From positions 43,994,864 to 44,058,863 of the forward strand of contig NC_021677.1 of the NCBI RefSeq assembly GCF_000247815.1: a stretch of 64,000 nt of DNA. The letters are read 5' to 3'. The DNA comes from Ficedula albicollis. Its lineage: Eukaryota; Chordata; Aves; Passeriformes; Muscicapidae. Numbering within the stretch: the first letter of the stretch is position 1; the number at the start of each line of letters is the position of its first letter. Made by a program: the position numbers and the translations under genes. Positions 12,191 through 23,715 of the stretch are shown here, piece after piece. The notes beneath the pieces are model-generated. The model made no database searches, was not told the DNA's origin, and worked only from the letters and a program-made list of their open reading frames with translations.

Positions 12191-14239
12191 GAGGTCTCTG
12201 AGTCTCACATTACAAAAAGCTTGCAAGAGGCACTGAGGAAATCATATTTGCTGTATTCTTATACTTCTCCCTAGGTATTAGCAGAGAGTGACCTTTCGTC
12301 TGATGTAGCATGACTGCTCTTATAAATCTGTGTATAGTTGTGATTGCTCTGGGATAGAATAGGGACTGGTTTTGAATGAAAAGTAGTCCTTATTTGCTAT
12401 TGATCAGCATGAGAATGCTGTGGTTTAGGGGGACAGCAGTTATGGCCTCTCTTTCCTTCTGTTTTTACTCCATTGCTCAGGAGGTCACCAATTCAGGTTT
12501 CCTTCTTCATGGTCATGGGTATTTGGGAGATGGTGATCCTTAACATGTGGTTTCTCTAAACTCACCATGAACACAGGCTGGACCCTTCTCCTTTCCTCTG
12601 CACAGCTTGGCACTTTCATTCACTCTCCCAAATGAACGTGGCAGGGGGAAATCCAAATTGTAAGGGATAATGTGTTTTTTGGAAAGCGGCTGATTATCAG
12701 TGGAGTATAATCTTCATATGGAATGAAATAATTCTGAAAGCATGAATGATCCTGATCTTGATTTTGTAATCCATAAAAAGCTGTTCTAGGACTATCTCCC
12801 TTTTTTCCCTTAGTAAGACCTCCATTTTCTGACCACTGTCACAAGTGTTTCCCACACACAAATAGATCTGTTTGTAAAGATCCCTTGAGATTCTACGGTA
12901 AGCCTTTAAAACAATGACAAAATATGCCACAAACAGAACTGTGAACTCTGTTGCTTATAATGTCCTGCTCTTTAGTTATCTGCACCCTGGTTACAATTCA
13001 GTAGAAAGATAAGAAATAACTCCAAAAAGTACTAAGAGATTTCATGTTCCATGGGCCTGACTTTAAAAGCTTCACATTTCCACTCTCATTAAAAGTGTTA
13101 ACACTTCCCTTTCTCTTTTTTGAGATTCACTGCACTATTGACAATCCTAACTATTGCCAGTAGAGTAGGTTTTCCAAGGTCTACACAATGTGAACAGAAG
13201 AAGAGAATGCAGAAAAATGAGGTAGGATTTGACTCTGTAAGTAAAATACCTAGAGACCTCAGGTAAGCATGAAAAGAAAGTTCATCAGCACTTACGTTTG
13301 CAACTGTTTTCACTTTGATGACAATTTGGCAATCCTACTATTTAGTTAAAATTCAGTGAAGACACAAGGTGCCCCCAGGCTAGTAGCTCTAGCACATATC
13401 TACTCCATTGCCCTGCCTGAGTTTTATGATGGGTTTAAACTGCACAGGAATTCTGTCAGCAAGGGTGGGTCTCCTCACCACCATGCTTTCTCTGTTGCCT
13501 CTCAGAGAATCTGTGAATGCTCAAGAGCTGTGTCAGCTGGGGCAAAAAATTCAGGGGAAAATGGGAATCTGTCTGCAGAGACTTTTGCCATGCCATTAAT
13601 AGTTCCTTGTGACAGAGGAAAATGACTTGTGAGTGTAGAGGAGATTATGTTATCTTGAAGTTGTGGGCCCAGGTCTGGAACTCTGAAAAGCCATGAGAGA
13701 GAAGCATGTTCTCCTGGTGACCAGAGCACAGCCTTGGTTCTCACCACAAAAAACACCTGGCTGCCAAAAGAGACAGTAGCTGTTGTTGTCAGGGTTCTTG
13801 TGAGTGCTTCCAGATGGGCTCTGATGTTCTAGTTTGTACAGTGGGGCAGATGACAGGGCCTTTAGATAGACATGGTGCATTGTTTTCCTCTTATTAGGCT
13901 ATGTTCCAGAGTGACATTTCTTTATATCACCAGAAAAATGTGAGGATATGTACTTTAATCAGTTTATGATCTGTTCAGCTTCTGTGGTGAAACAAATCTG
14001 AAATGGCTTAGTCAGTGCCTTTTGTGGCTAACATGGTAACATGTATCAGGATCATGGTATTCCTACATAAGCAGAGAAAAATCTTACAGCCCAGTCTTGC
14101 ATATGTGCACATTTTGTGGCTGTAGGAAACATCTGGAAAGATGGGCTGCTGAGATAAAGCTGAAAATCTTGTGCTTCCCAGTGCCTTGTAGCAAGAAGAC
14201 TGTATGTTATCTCCCATTGTTTGACCAGCTCACTCAGGG
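12191..14239. other. Non-coding stretch, no gene seen
   Basis: Unique AT-rich sequence. Several frames of 60-90 codons overlap on both strands (13098-13880) with no recognisable product. There is no promoter-like CpG cluster. Confidence 0.5.
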
Positions 14240-14250
14240 AAAAAAAAAAA
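14240..14250. repeat. A11 tract at the left edge of the hexamer array
   Basis: Eleven consecutive As sit directly between unique DNA and the first GAATAG unit. The tract may mark the original junction of an insertion or simply be a slippage product. Confidence 0.9.
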
Positions 14251-15414
14251 GAATAGGAATAGGAATAGGAATAGGAATAGGAATAGGAATAGGAATAGGA
14301 ATAGGAATAGGAATAGGAATAGGAATAGGAATAGGAATAGGAATAGGAATAGGAATAGGAATAGGAATAGGAATAGGAATAGGAATAGGAATAGGAATAG
14401 GAATAGGAATAGGAATAGGAATAGGAATAGGAATAGGAATAGGAATAGGAATAGGAATAGGAATAGGAATAGGAATAGGAATAGGAATAGGAATAGGAAT
14501 AGGAATAGGAATAGGAATAGGAATAGGAATAGGAATAGGAATAGGAATAGGAATAGGAATAGGAATAGGAATAGGAATAGGAATAGGAATAGGAATAGGA
14601 ATAGGAATAGGAATAGGAATAGGAATAGGAATAGGAATAGGAATAGGAATAGGAATAGGAATAGGAATAGGAATAGGAATAGGAATAGGAATAGGAATAG
14701 GAATAGGAATAGGAATAGGAATAGGAATAGGAATAGGAATAGGAATAGGAATAGGAATAGGAATAGGAATAGGAATAGGAATAGGAATAGGAATAGGAAT
14801 AGGAATAGGAATAGGAATAGGAATAGGAATAGGAATAGGAATAGGAATAGGAATAGGAATAGGAATAGGAATAGGAATAGGAATAGGAATAGGAATAGGA
14901 ATAGGAATAGGAATAGGAATAGGAATAGGAATAGGAATAGGAATAGGAATAGGAATAGGAATAGGAATAGGAATAGGAATAGGAATAGGAATAGGAATAG
15001 GAATAGGAATAGGAATAGGAATAGGAATAGGAATAGGAATAGGAATAGGAATAGGAATAGGAATAGGAATAGGAATAGGAATAGGAATAGGAATAGGAAT
15101 AGGAATAGGAATAGGAATAGGAATAGGAATAGGAATAGGAATAGGAATAGGAATAGGAATAGGAATAGGAATAGGAATAGGAATAGGAATAGGAATAGGA
15201 ATAGGAATAGGAATAGGAATAGGAATAGGAATAGGAATAGGAATAGGAATAGGAATAGGAATAGGAATAGGAATAGGAATAGGAATAGGAATAGGAATAG
15301 GAATAGGAATAGGAATAGGAATAGGAATAGGAATAGGAATAGGAATAGGAATAGGAATAGGAATAGGAATAGGAATAGGAATAGGAATAGGAATAGGAAT
15401 AGGAATAGGAATAG
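14251..15414. repeat. (GAATAG)194 microsatellite, apparently perfect
   Basis: The hexamer GAATAG is repeated 194 times over 1164 bp with no interruption that I can see. Because six is divisible by three, all frames without a stop stay open. This yields false frames of alternating Gly-Ile on the plus strand and Leu-Phe on the minus strand, and these are not genes. The array passes directly into a pentamer array and then a CR1 3' end, which suggests it grew from a CR1 tail. Arrays this long are often mis-sized in assemblies. Confidence 0.98.
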
Positions 15415-15470
15415 AATAGAATAGAATAGAATAGAATAGAATAGAATAGAATAGAATAGAATAGAATAGA
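15415..15470. repeat. (AATAG)n pentamer microsatellite, about 11 copies
   Basis: The hexamer loses one G and becomes AATAG repeated about 11 times. On the minus strand this is (ATTCT)n, the simple repeat found at the 3' end of some avian CR1 elements. It sits between the hexamer array and CR1 sequence and is probably the ancestral form from which the hexamer expanded. Confidence 0.95.
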
Positions 15471-15510
15471 ACAAATCAGAACAGACTATTTCAGTTGTAA
15501 GGGATCCTCT
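15471..15510 (-). mobile_element. CR1 LINE 3'-end remnant that seeds the array
   Basis: AGACTATTTCAGTTGTAAGG matches the reverse complement of the last bases of a CR1 3' end, where CR1 copies read about ACTATTTCAGTTGGAAGGGA next to AGAAT repeats. Homology is lost after about 40 bp, so the copy is either severely truncated or badly decayed. Confidence 0.65.
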
Positions 15511-18500
15511 ACTAGGCTTTTGCTACCATGTCATTACTGTTAGTGGGTGACAGGGTTTATGTGCAAGCCAAAGTGTGATGCTACTACTCCATGTAGGGGA
15601 TCACCTACCAATTTCACAGCTAAACTAAAAATTTAACAGAAGGCAGGCTTTTTCTCTGGCACCTTTTACAGACGACTGTTGCTAGAACACCTGGAAAGCC
15701 TGGAACTTTCTTTCAAGTACTTATGCTCATCTTTTTCAGATGGAAACCAGAAGGGTTGAAAATCACATCTGAGCTTTGCACTTGAAAGTGACTGGGAAGT
15801 TTGAAGTCACCTGTCTTGGATGGAGCTCATTAGCATTTCACTTAAATAACAATTACTGTTTTGGAAGGAGCCTTGTTAGTACTTCATGGTGAGTGGGTTG
15901 AGAGTTAACTCCCGTTTCTAGAGCTGTGTTGTTTCTGCCATGCTTTTCTGCCTCTTCACTGGACTGGATGTTGTGCAATTAAAAGGCATATGCTTAGCAG
16001 ATGTGTTGAGAAGGATGACCACTTTTTCCTCGCTTAGAGCCACATTCTTGGTGTTTGAAACAAGAAAAGCAGTGGTCTTAGTTTAAAAATGAAAGACTGG
16101 ATGCATGGGTTTGAAGATGTCTGTGTCTTAGATTCACACACTGAACACTTAACTGTTGTTGACACAGGCCTCTTCATTTCCAGCATGGACTTGTTGAGCT
16201 TGATGTAATGTGGGACTTTGGAGTATGAGGTGGTTGCAGATGCATGTTGTGTATGACATCTGAGGTCAGTGTGTGTAATAGTATCCATTGGTATGTTTGG
16301 CCAAGGATATACTTTCCTGCTTCCCACTGCTGTGTTGATCTTACATTTTATGGTCTGATTTGTCTGTCCTAGATTTCCACCTTCCATTATGGGACTTTTT
16401 CTCTCCCTTTATAGTATTTCAAACTTTTTTCAGTTCAGCAAACAGTTTGTTCCCCCCTCTGTCCTTCAAATAAAGTTTTCTTTGGCAATATCTCTTAGGA
16501 TAAATTCAATAACTATTTAACTCAGAAGGATCCCCGAGGAGGAAGCCAAGAGTCAAATGCTACAATTATTCACATTTTGGTGAGAGGAATCAGACTTCTC
16601 AGGAATCATTTCAAACAAAGCGCTAACAGTTTATTCCTGCTGGGTGGAAGCAGGAAGTGTGCTGGAGGGAACCTGACAGCCTCCTGAGCAACATCAGGAA
16701 GCATAAAATGGATGGGCAAGCAGAGGAAGAGAGAGAGGCATTAACAAAGAAAAATGTCTCATTTCCTCCCTGAAACTAATTGGAAAAATATGTTCCTGGT
16801 TGTGGCAGTGGTAATCTCTCAAGGTGGCAATATCTGAAGCCTGTCCAGGCATGGGGCTGGCCACAGGTTGGACCTCTACCTGAAATGTCTGTGATTAGTG
16901 CAAACTATAGTTGTTTGTTTATAGTATAAATGGACACACACATATATATGTATATACATATAAACATACCAATATAGACATATGTAAGGGTTGGGGTTTT
17001 TTTTCTGAGGACCTATGCTTCATTTCTAGTAATTCTTGACTATACACACATTTACAGAATACAACATAGCAGAAAACATTTTTTTTTTTAAATTGTATTA
17101 AACTGTACTTTTATTCTCTGCCTGTTCTCTGTTCTCATCCCCACTTGAGGGTAGCTTACTTCGTGAAAATGTCGGGAGAGATGGAGGGAGAACAGAAATG
17201 ATTTAATCATATTGGTCATGATATTTTAGAATAAAAATGGAATTGCTTATAAATACTGATGCAGAATACTGTGGGCAAAAAATGGAAAGACAAAGATTTC
17301 CTTTAACACTTCAAGGAATGCTGACATCACCTACCCTCTGTAATCTTAATGCAACTTTGATAAACCCATTTATGTTTCCTTTATGAGCAAGGCCAGTCCA
17401 AACTCAGATGTTGCTCAGCTGTGCTACTCTAATTCCACTGCTTGGTTGACATCCTTTAATAGCCTCTGTGCCATCAAAAATGCATAGTCTGTCACAGCCA
17501 CTGGTCCTGAGATATCATCACCTTTCCCAGGCCACGGAAGAGGCACAAGGCAAGAGTCAGCTTGTGATTGCTGAAAGGGTGTTTCCTATTAACAGGAGAG
17601 TTTTCTGATCATGGGTGTTTCATGCAGCCCCTTTATGCTACCTCAGCATCACAGGTCTCTTGCAAAGGGAGGGAGGGAGAGCTGAAAACATGCAGGGCAT
17701 GCACATTCTTGACCATGTGGTATCTGGAGAAAGCACTGTTCAGATTCTTAGGTCTAATTTCTTATAAAAGCTTCATCCAAAAATACTCAGTTTCACATCT
17801 CTTCAATTTTTATGCAGCTGATGCTAAAAGCAAAATGTACAGCCTGAATGTAATGCAGAGGTTGTCTTCTGAATAAAGGGGTTGGCACCTATGTTTCAGC
17901 AATCTGATTGAAAATACTCAGCCTCTCTGGATGTACTGAGTTATATTCTGTCATAATTTTCCTGACTCTTCACCCTCCTGAGACAGGCAAATGAAACTGT
18001 CTTTAGTTTGCTGTGTATAGATGTCTTTTAGGCAAAATATTTTAATAAGGATACAGAAATCGTTAAATGAAAACATGAGTAGTGAGCCATGCCATATACC
18101 TAGGAATGTTAATGTGTGGAGAGAATCTAAAATTACACGTCTGGAGCTTTAATCTGTAGAGGTTTTACAGAGGCAGCAGTGTACTGAAAATTCACAAAGC
18201 ACCTACCTGTATTCATAGCATGATTTTGCTTTTATTAAAAAAGGAAAAGAGATTTAAAGAAGAGATCAAAAAGCACATCTTTGTTGCAAACTTCCAAGTG
18301 CACTGAGAAGCCAGCACCCTTTTAACACCTCTATCCACAGCCCCCTTCAAAATTCAACATATGTGCAAATTAGAGAATACCTTGCAATAATGAATCATCT
18401 CCCACCTTCCTCATTCTCTACTTGTAAATGTGAACACATGACACTCAGTGTAGAGCATGCAAATACACAAAAAGATGGATTAATTCTACAGGTATTCATA

Positions 18501-20554
18501 TACAAGCCTTATTGTATAATATTCTATAAAGTAAATATGGAAGAAAACCCAGAAGGAAAGTATGGATATCTCAGCAGCTGGGGAATTAGCAAACTGAAAC
18601 AATGAGATTTCACTTCTACATCCCACTGGCTATTTCACATCATCTAGAACAGATTTGGAGATGGAGATAAAGCCATTGATTAGGATATTATCCTGGAAGC
18701 GTGTAGAAACTGTGTTCAAATCTTTACTTGAAACCAGCAGACCACTGCCAGCTATGGCTTCTACTTTGAATCTGAATACCAGTGGTTAATAATTTGTAAG
18801 CCATGGAACAATTTGTCTCTACGGTCCTCATTTTAAGGGCAAACTTCAAGGCTCTAAATCAGATGAATTGTCTTAGTGGTTTCAGTCTCCTCCCATCTGA
18901 TATCTCTTTCCCCTTCTTTCTCTGAATGCATGATGTCATTTCTGTTTTCAGTTTTGCATATCATTTGCACAACTGTGTATTTTATATTTGCTCAGACATG
19001 AAGACATTGATTCAGTGTCTTGCATTCTCTAGGATTCAGTAGCCATGTCTTTGCTTCTACAGATTGCAACAATGAGGTCACTGTGCTGTGACCCTAGTTC
19101 AGGCACCCAGCAAACAGCCAGTTTGGGTGTGGTGTGGGAAAGCTATCCTGGATGTTTGGGAGAGCTTGACATCTACAGATTCTTGGGCAAGCTGTACACT
19201 TACTCTCTGTGGGCTGCAGAATTACTCTTTGCTCACCAAAGCAGTTACCTGGATGGTAAATGCAGTAATTAAGATGGACAGAGAGATGTAGAGACATCTT
19301 TGAGAGGGTCAGAGATATTTGCCTTCACATTTTCTTCTTCCTGTTTCTTTCTGTAACATGATGAATCATCCACCTGAACCACGCTCTCTCACAGAGACAT
19401 TGCCTCTGCTCTGTGCTGATCCATGCTAATCTTGTTTAATGCACTGTTAGCCTGAAAACATTTTGTATATGAAAGAATATATTAAAAAAGAAAAAAGAAA
19501 ATAGAAATAAAAAAGACACTTTAGGACAAATAAGAAAGGACGGGGTACATCTGTACTATTGTTGATTTGGTTTTTTAAACCTCTTATAAATTTTTTTCAG
19601 TTACTTGGTTATGAATTTCAGTGTTAATTGTACCAGAGGGTTCCTATAAACCCAGGATTCCTGGGCAGCCTCCACTCTGGGGGATTCTGTGTGGGTATCC
19701 TGTATAACACTTGCTAGTGGCCCTGCCTGCTATAGCAACGTGCATGCACAGAATGACTTTGCTTCTGTTTAAGGGCAACATTTAAAGTGTGGGAGGTATG
19801 GGGAATGGACATTATTCAAGCATATACAACATTTGTTGTTTATTTGATTTTCTCTCCACTATTACACAGCAGAACAGTGGAAAATATTAAGCCTTTCCCT
19901 GGGGTGACTGTGTTCTGATGTAAATGAAATATAATATATAAATAAGATCATGTCTCTTTTAGCTCTAGTCTCAATTATTTCTTGTTCTGAAAAAAGAAAA
20001 AAAGAAGAAGGGAAGACAGTGATTATGGTGATGAAGAAGGTTGTTTTGTTTATTATAATGAAGGTTAGGGTGGATAAAATAAGGTTTTGGGTTTTTTTCT
20101 CAGATTACTCAACTTTTTTCTTTTCTTTCCTTACACAATTAAAATCCAGCACATCTAGAAGATGTTTCTGTCTTGCACAAAACTGAATTCAAATGCAGCT
20201 GGCGAGACATCAGTGCATCACTTAGCTGGCTGTGAAAAGTAGCAGGGGCTCTGAGATCCTGTCAGTGTTTAAGAGGGCAATGTGCTAAAAGAAAAATCAG
20301 TCAAATTCTCAGATTCACTATGACCCATAATCTTCCTGCCAGAAATTAAATGCCCAGTGGAAATCAGCAGTGTTCCTGTGTGTGTGATGGAAGTCAGAAA
20401 TACCGCACACAGAGCAGGGGGATGTTTTCCTCTCAGAAGCAGTCACTAACTGCAGAAGAGAAGGTCAGAGCCCTGCTGCAGCCCTTCAGCAAGTCCTTGC
20501 TGCAAAGCTGGCACAGACAGGCATCCCATGAGAGGCAAAGAGAGCACTCATACC
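15511..20554. other. Long non-coding stretch
   Basis: Unique AT-rich DNA with an alternating CA/TA tract (listed separately) and short homopolymers. Frames of 102-117 codons (17568-17876 plus, 16034-16387 minus) show no domain, signal peptide or splice context that I recognise. The 19045-19297 interval is open in three overlapping frames on both strands, which argues against real coding. Confidence 0.5.
16933..16985. repeat. Alternating CA/TA-rich simple repeat
   Basis: A purine-pyrimidine alternating stretch (ACACACACATATATATGTAT and onward) with scattered interruptions. It is an old, imperfect dinucleotide repeat. Confidence 0.85.
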
Positions 20555-20910
20555 AGTGTGCACCTTTGTGTGGATCTTTGGATAGCACTCACGGACACTG
20601 TCCTGCACCCAGGGGTTACTGCATCATCACAGTGGGAGCTGAACAGGGAAGACCTGCACAGCACTGAAATCTGGTCCAGGATCAAGCCCCTAGGGTCCAC
20701 TGCTCCTGGTCAGTCAGATGTGTGTTACAATAGTGTGCACCTTTGTGCGGATCTTTGGATAGCACTCACGGACACTGTCCTGCACCCAGGGGTTACTGCA
20801 TCATCACAGTGGGAGCTGAACAGGGAAGACCTGCACAGCACTGAAATCTGGTCCAGGATCAAGCCCCTAGGGTCCACTGCTCCTGGTCAGTCAGATGTGT
20901 GTTACAATAG
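20555..20910. repeat. 177-bp tandem duplication, two nearly identical copies
   Basis: Copy one runs from about 20555 to 20731 and copy two from 20732 to about 20910, with period 177. I see a single difference between them, TTGTGTGGAT against TTGTGCGGAT. Since 177 is 59 codons, a 135-codon plus-strand frame carries the same 59-residue block twice, but nothing else marks it as coding. The high identity points to a recent duplication, or to an assembly duplication. Confidence 0.96.
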
Positions 20911-22422
20911 CATGCTATGCAGAGCCTGTGTATAAAATATTTTCATGTGGGAAGGTTCATTTTCCATACCCTCTTATTCTCTGCCCAGTTTCCTAGAGCA
21001 AAGGGAGGGATGGGAGATCCCATCTCCACTACTGATAGGGCAGCTCAGCGGCCAGCAAATGAAATACTTTCCCTGGCCCCTGTATAATTATCTCTATCTT
21101 GAGTCCTGGCCAGCATGACTCATCTACATTTCAGTAAGAAGACAGGCTGGAACTGGGAATGGCAGAATTAATTTATCACATTTTAATAGAGAGGCAGTTC
21201 AGGAAGAGAGGGACTAATGAGATACTTTACAAAGAAATTAGTAGGGTTCTGTTACAGGGTTGTCTTCCATGAGGCAGCTGCAGTAATGACAGATGGCATC
21301 AGGCATGGCCTCCTGATACCTCCCTGCTTCTTCCCTTCTCCCTCGGGGGGCTGCCCTCCCGTGCATCGTCTCCTCTGATTATTTCTCCATTATTGGAGTG
21401 ATGGAGGTGTCCAGCTCATGTATCTTCCTGAATTCGAGGTATAAAGCAACTGGGGGTGTGTTGCATATCTTTAGCAATGAAGAGTTCATAGGTGAGACTG
21501 GTGAGATTCCTCCCACCTCTGAGGGCATACAAGAGCTCATTTTTGCTTGTTTTTGCCTTGATTATGAAGAAGCAGGTCCAGGGGTCCCAGCAGCTCTACT
21601 GACTCAATATTCATTCAGGACTCATTTGCAATGACTCAAAGGTCATTGTTGAATATTTGATTCAGCAATGCACTTAGAGGTGCAGGATTTTTCCCCCCTC
21701 TATTCAGGGAAGCATGTGAGAACATGCTTAGATTCAGTAGATTATTAAGGCTTGTTGCCTTTAAAAGTACAAGTAGATTCTCCTGTTTTGTATTGAATCA
21801 TGTCAAAAGACTGGTTTTCTTACAGGTATGTTAGTCTTTACCACCTCATTTAGGTATATTCAGACATTTTCACCTAGAAATGTTTCTTGTGGTTTTGCTT
21901 GCACATTTCTGTCTTCAATCATTTTCTTAAATTTGCTTCAAATGAAAAAAATGCAATGGAAAACAGTTCTTGTAACTTTTGAAAACAGTAAATTCAGTTC
22001 AAACTGCACAGGTTTCAGATGTAGCACTCAAGTCTAATGCAGAAATTCCTGAAAGACAGTCAAACCCATCTTCAGTTGTGCTGCAGCTTGCTTATCTAAA
22101 CAAATGCTACATTTTCTCTTTGGTTTCAACATTTATCTCCCGTGTGCTCATCTTATATCACAGTGCATTACATTGTCACAGCTTATACTTGCTTTCCTAC
22201 TCATCAGGCATCATGCAGAGCTCTGCAGAAGTTAAGGTAAACAGATTTTTGTGTCTATAGACAGAGTAAACAACAGGTGACAAAATGACCTGATCATCTC
22301 TATAGTCATTAGCTTCAACTCTGTATCAATCATTCCATATTGCTGGATAATTATCCCCAATTATGAGCTGCTCCTGGTGTTAGCACTATTTCCATTTAAA
22401 TGCAGATATTTCCTGACCGTCT
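20911..22422. other. Non-coding stretch, no gene seen
   Basis: Unique sequence, slightly less AT-rich near 20970-21400. Frames of 69-93 codons have no recognisable product. Confidence 0.5.
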
Positions 22423-22606
22423 GCTTCCTGAGGAAAGGGAAAGCAAAAGCACTCCTTCTTTTCAAAGTAAAAGGAGGGGGACCTTCCTGAGGAAAGGGAA
22501 AGCACTCCTTTTCAAAGTAAAAGGAGGGGGACAGCCTGTGCTTCCTGAGGAAAGGGAAAGCAAAAGCACTCCTTCTTTTCAAAGTAAAAGGAGGGGGACA
22601 GCCTGT
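22423..22606. repeat. Three-copy tandem repeat, ~58-66-bp units
   Basis: Units start at 22424, 22483 and 22541. Each contains CTTCCTGAGGAAAGGGAAAG and TTTTCAAAGTAAAAGGAGGG. The middle unit lacks a short CAAAAG/TTC portion, and units two and three carry an added ACAGCCTGT tail. The repeat makes both strands open (164 codons plus, 161 minus), which explains these long frames without a gene. Confidence 0.95.
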
Positions 22607-23111
22607 CTTAGTAAGCACTTTGGGGCCATTTTCGCCCCAGCAAAAGGTCTCCCTGGGAACAGCAGGTATTTTGACAAGGCTGGACAATGCTCTGGACTGG
22701 TTGGTCAGAGCATGATTCCTACAGTAAATTGGCATTGCAGACACATCACTGCAGGTAGGGTGTACAGTGATGATGTTGCAGTAACTTGCTGGCTGTCTGT
22801 CAGTACGAGCCAGATGCTGGGTGGTCAGCATGTAGAGGGGTTCCATTGTAGGGGAGTGGAGGAAAGACCAAAAATCTTTTGCCTTAGGTCTTGAAGTAGA
22901 TGGGACTCAGGCTAAGTTTTAAATATAATCAGGCATTTCTTAAGTATAGAAATTGGTACAATCAAGTGACAGTGTGTTTGGGATTATCAGGTTTGCATTT
23001 TTCTAACTTATCATCTTTTTGTCTTTTGTCTCATTCCTGCATTATCCTTGCTCATAGTTTTCTCCCATTTGCAAAGGGGATGAAATATATATTATTTTTA
23101 TTATCTTGACA

Positions 23112-23144
<33 letters not shown>

Positions 23145-23431
23145 GTATTTGCTTTTTTAAAATATGTCCCATGAAAGAGAAGATTACTGTCTCTGTCTCA
23201 CTTTGATTGATGTGTTTTGTTTGATTTTTTTTTCCAGAAGTACACAAAAATTTATTAATTCCAAAGACGTAACTTTTCTTTCTAGAGATGCTGAAAGAAA
23301 CGAGGCATTCTCATAATATAAGGTGCTGACTTCTTTCTCTTCAAACTTAAATACTCTTAAAATCAACATTGTTATTAGAAAAAAGTACAACAGAAAATCT
23401 TTTTCTGCTGATGCTTTTTTTGTCACGGTAG
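22607..23431. other. Non-coding stretch with a TA microsatellite
   Basis: Unique DNA. A (TA)n tract lies at about 23111-23147 and T-rich runs near 23226-23236. No gene was recognised. Confidence 0.55.
23111..23147. repeat. (TA)n microsatellite with TG interruptions
   Basis: About 37 bp of alternating TA/TG dinucleotides, the longest uninterrupted part being TATATATATATATATATATA. Confidence 0.92.
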
Positions 23432-23715
23432 AAGGAAGAATAGGAAGGGTAGTTCAGTTGCCAGGGCTGCTTCACAGACTAGATCTTGTCACCAGGATGC
23501 TGAATGTGGCCATGCCTTACTATGTCATAACAGCAGCTGCCTGTTTAGTGGGAATGGTATTGGGACTGTATGACATGCTGCAAGTGTTCTGTCACCAAAT
23601 CATTCTGGCAATGAGAACTTACTTGTGGTTACCATGTGCCACATTCATCACTGATGTGGTCATGGTGGAGTTTCTGCTTTTGCGGACATTGAGTTTGCCC
23701 ACAGAAGGTCCAAAG
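23432..23715 (+). other. Exon-like open segment, two hydrophobic stretches, unknown family
   Basis: A 284-nt segment lies between a possible acceptor (T-rich tract, then CACGGTAG ending at 23431) and a possible donor (CCAAAG then GTAGGA at 23716). The frame is open from 23323 to 23724. It encodes a basic, leucine-rich lead and then two hydrophobic segments (about 23512-23589 and 23599-23682) that could be membrane helices. They are separated by a short Cys-His-Gln turn, and the segment ends in a polar TEGPK. Upstream sequence in the same frame does not look coding. I do not recognise the family. Against it, frames of this length occur by chance in the window, and the two exon-like segments downstream do not fit its reading phase. 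It could be a real exon of a long gene, a decayed pseudogene piece or chance. Confidence 0.2.

Noticed and set aside
14097..15474. Open frames of 440 (plus) and 414 (minus) codons
   Set aside because: They are Gly-Ile and Leu-Phe dipeptide runs produced by the GAATAG hexamer array, with no independent coding signal.
19045..19297. Overlapping open frames on both strands
   Set aside because: Three mutually overlapping frames with no recognised family indicate local lack of stops, not a gene.
22423..22606. CRISPR-like arrangement of repeats
   Set aside because: The units are contiguous tandem copies without unique spacers, in vertebrate-type DNA.
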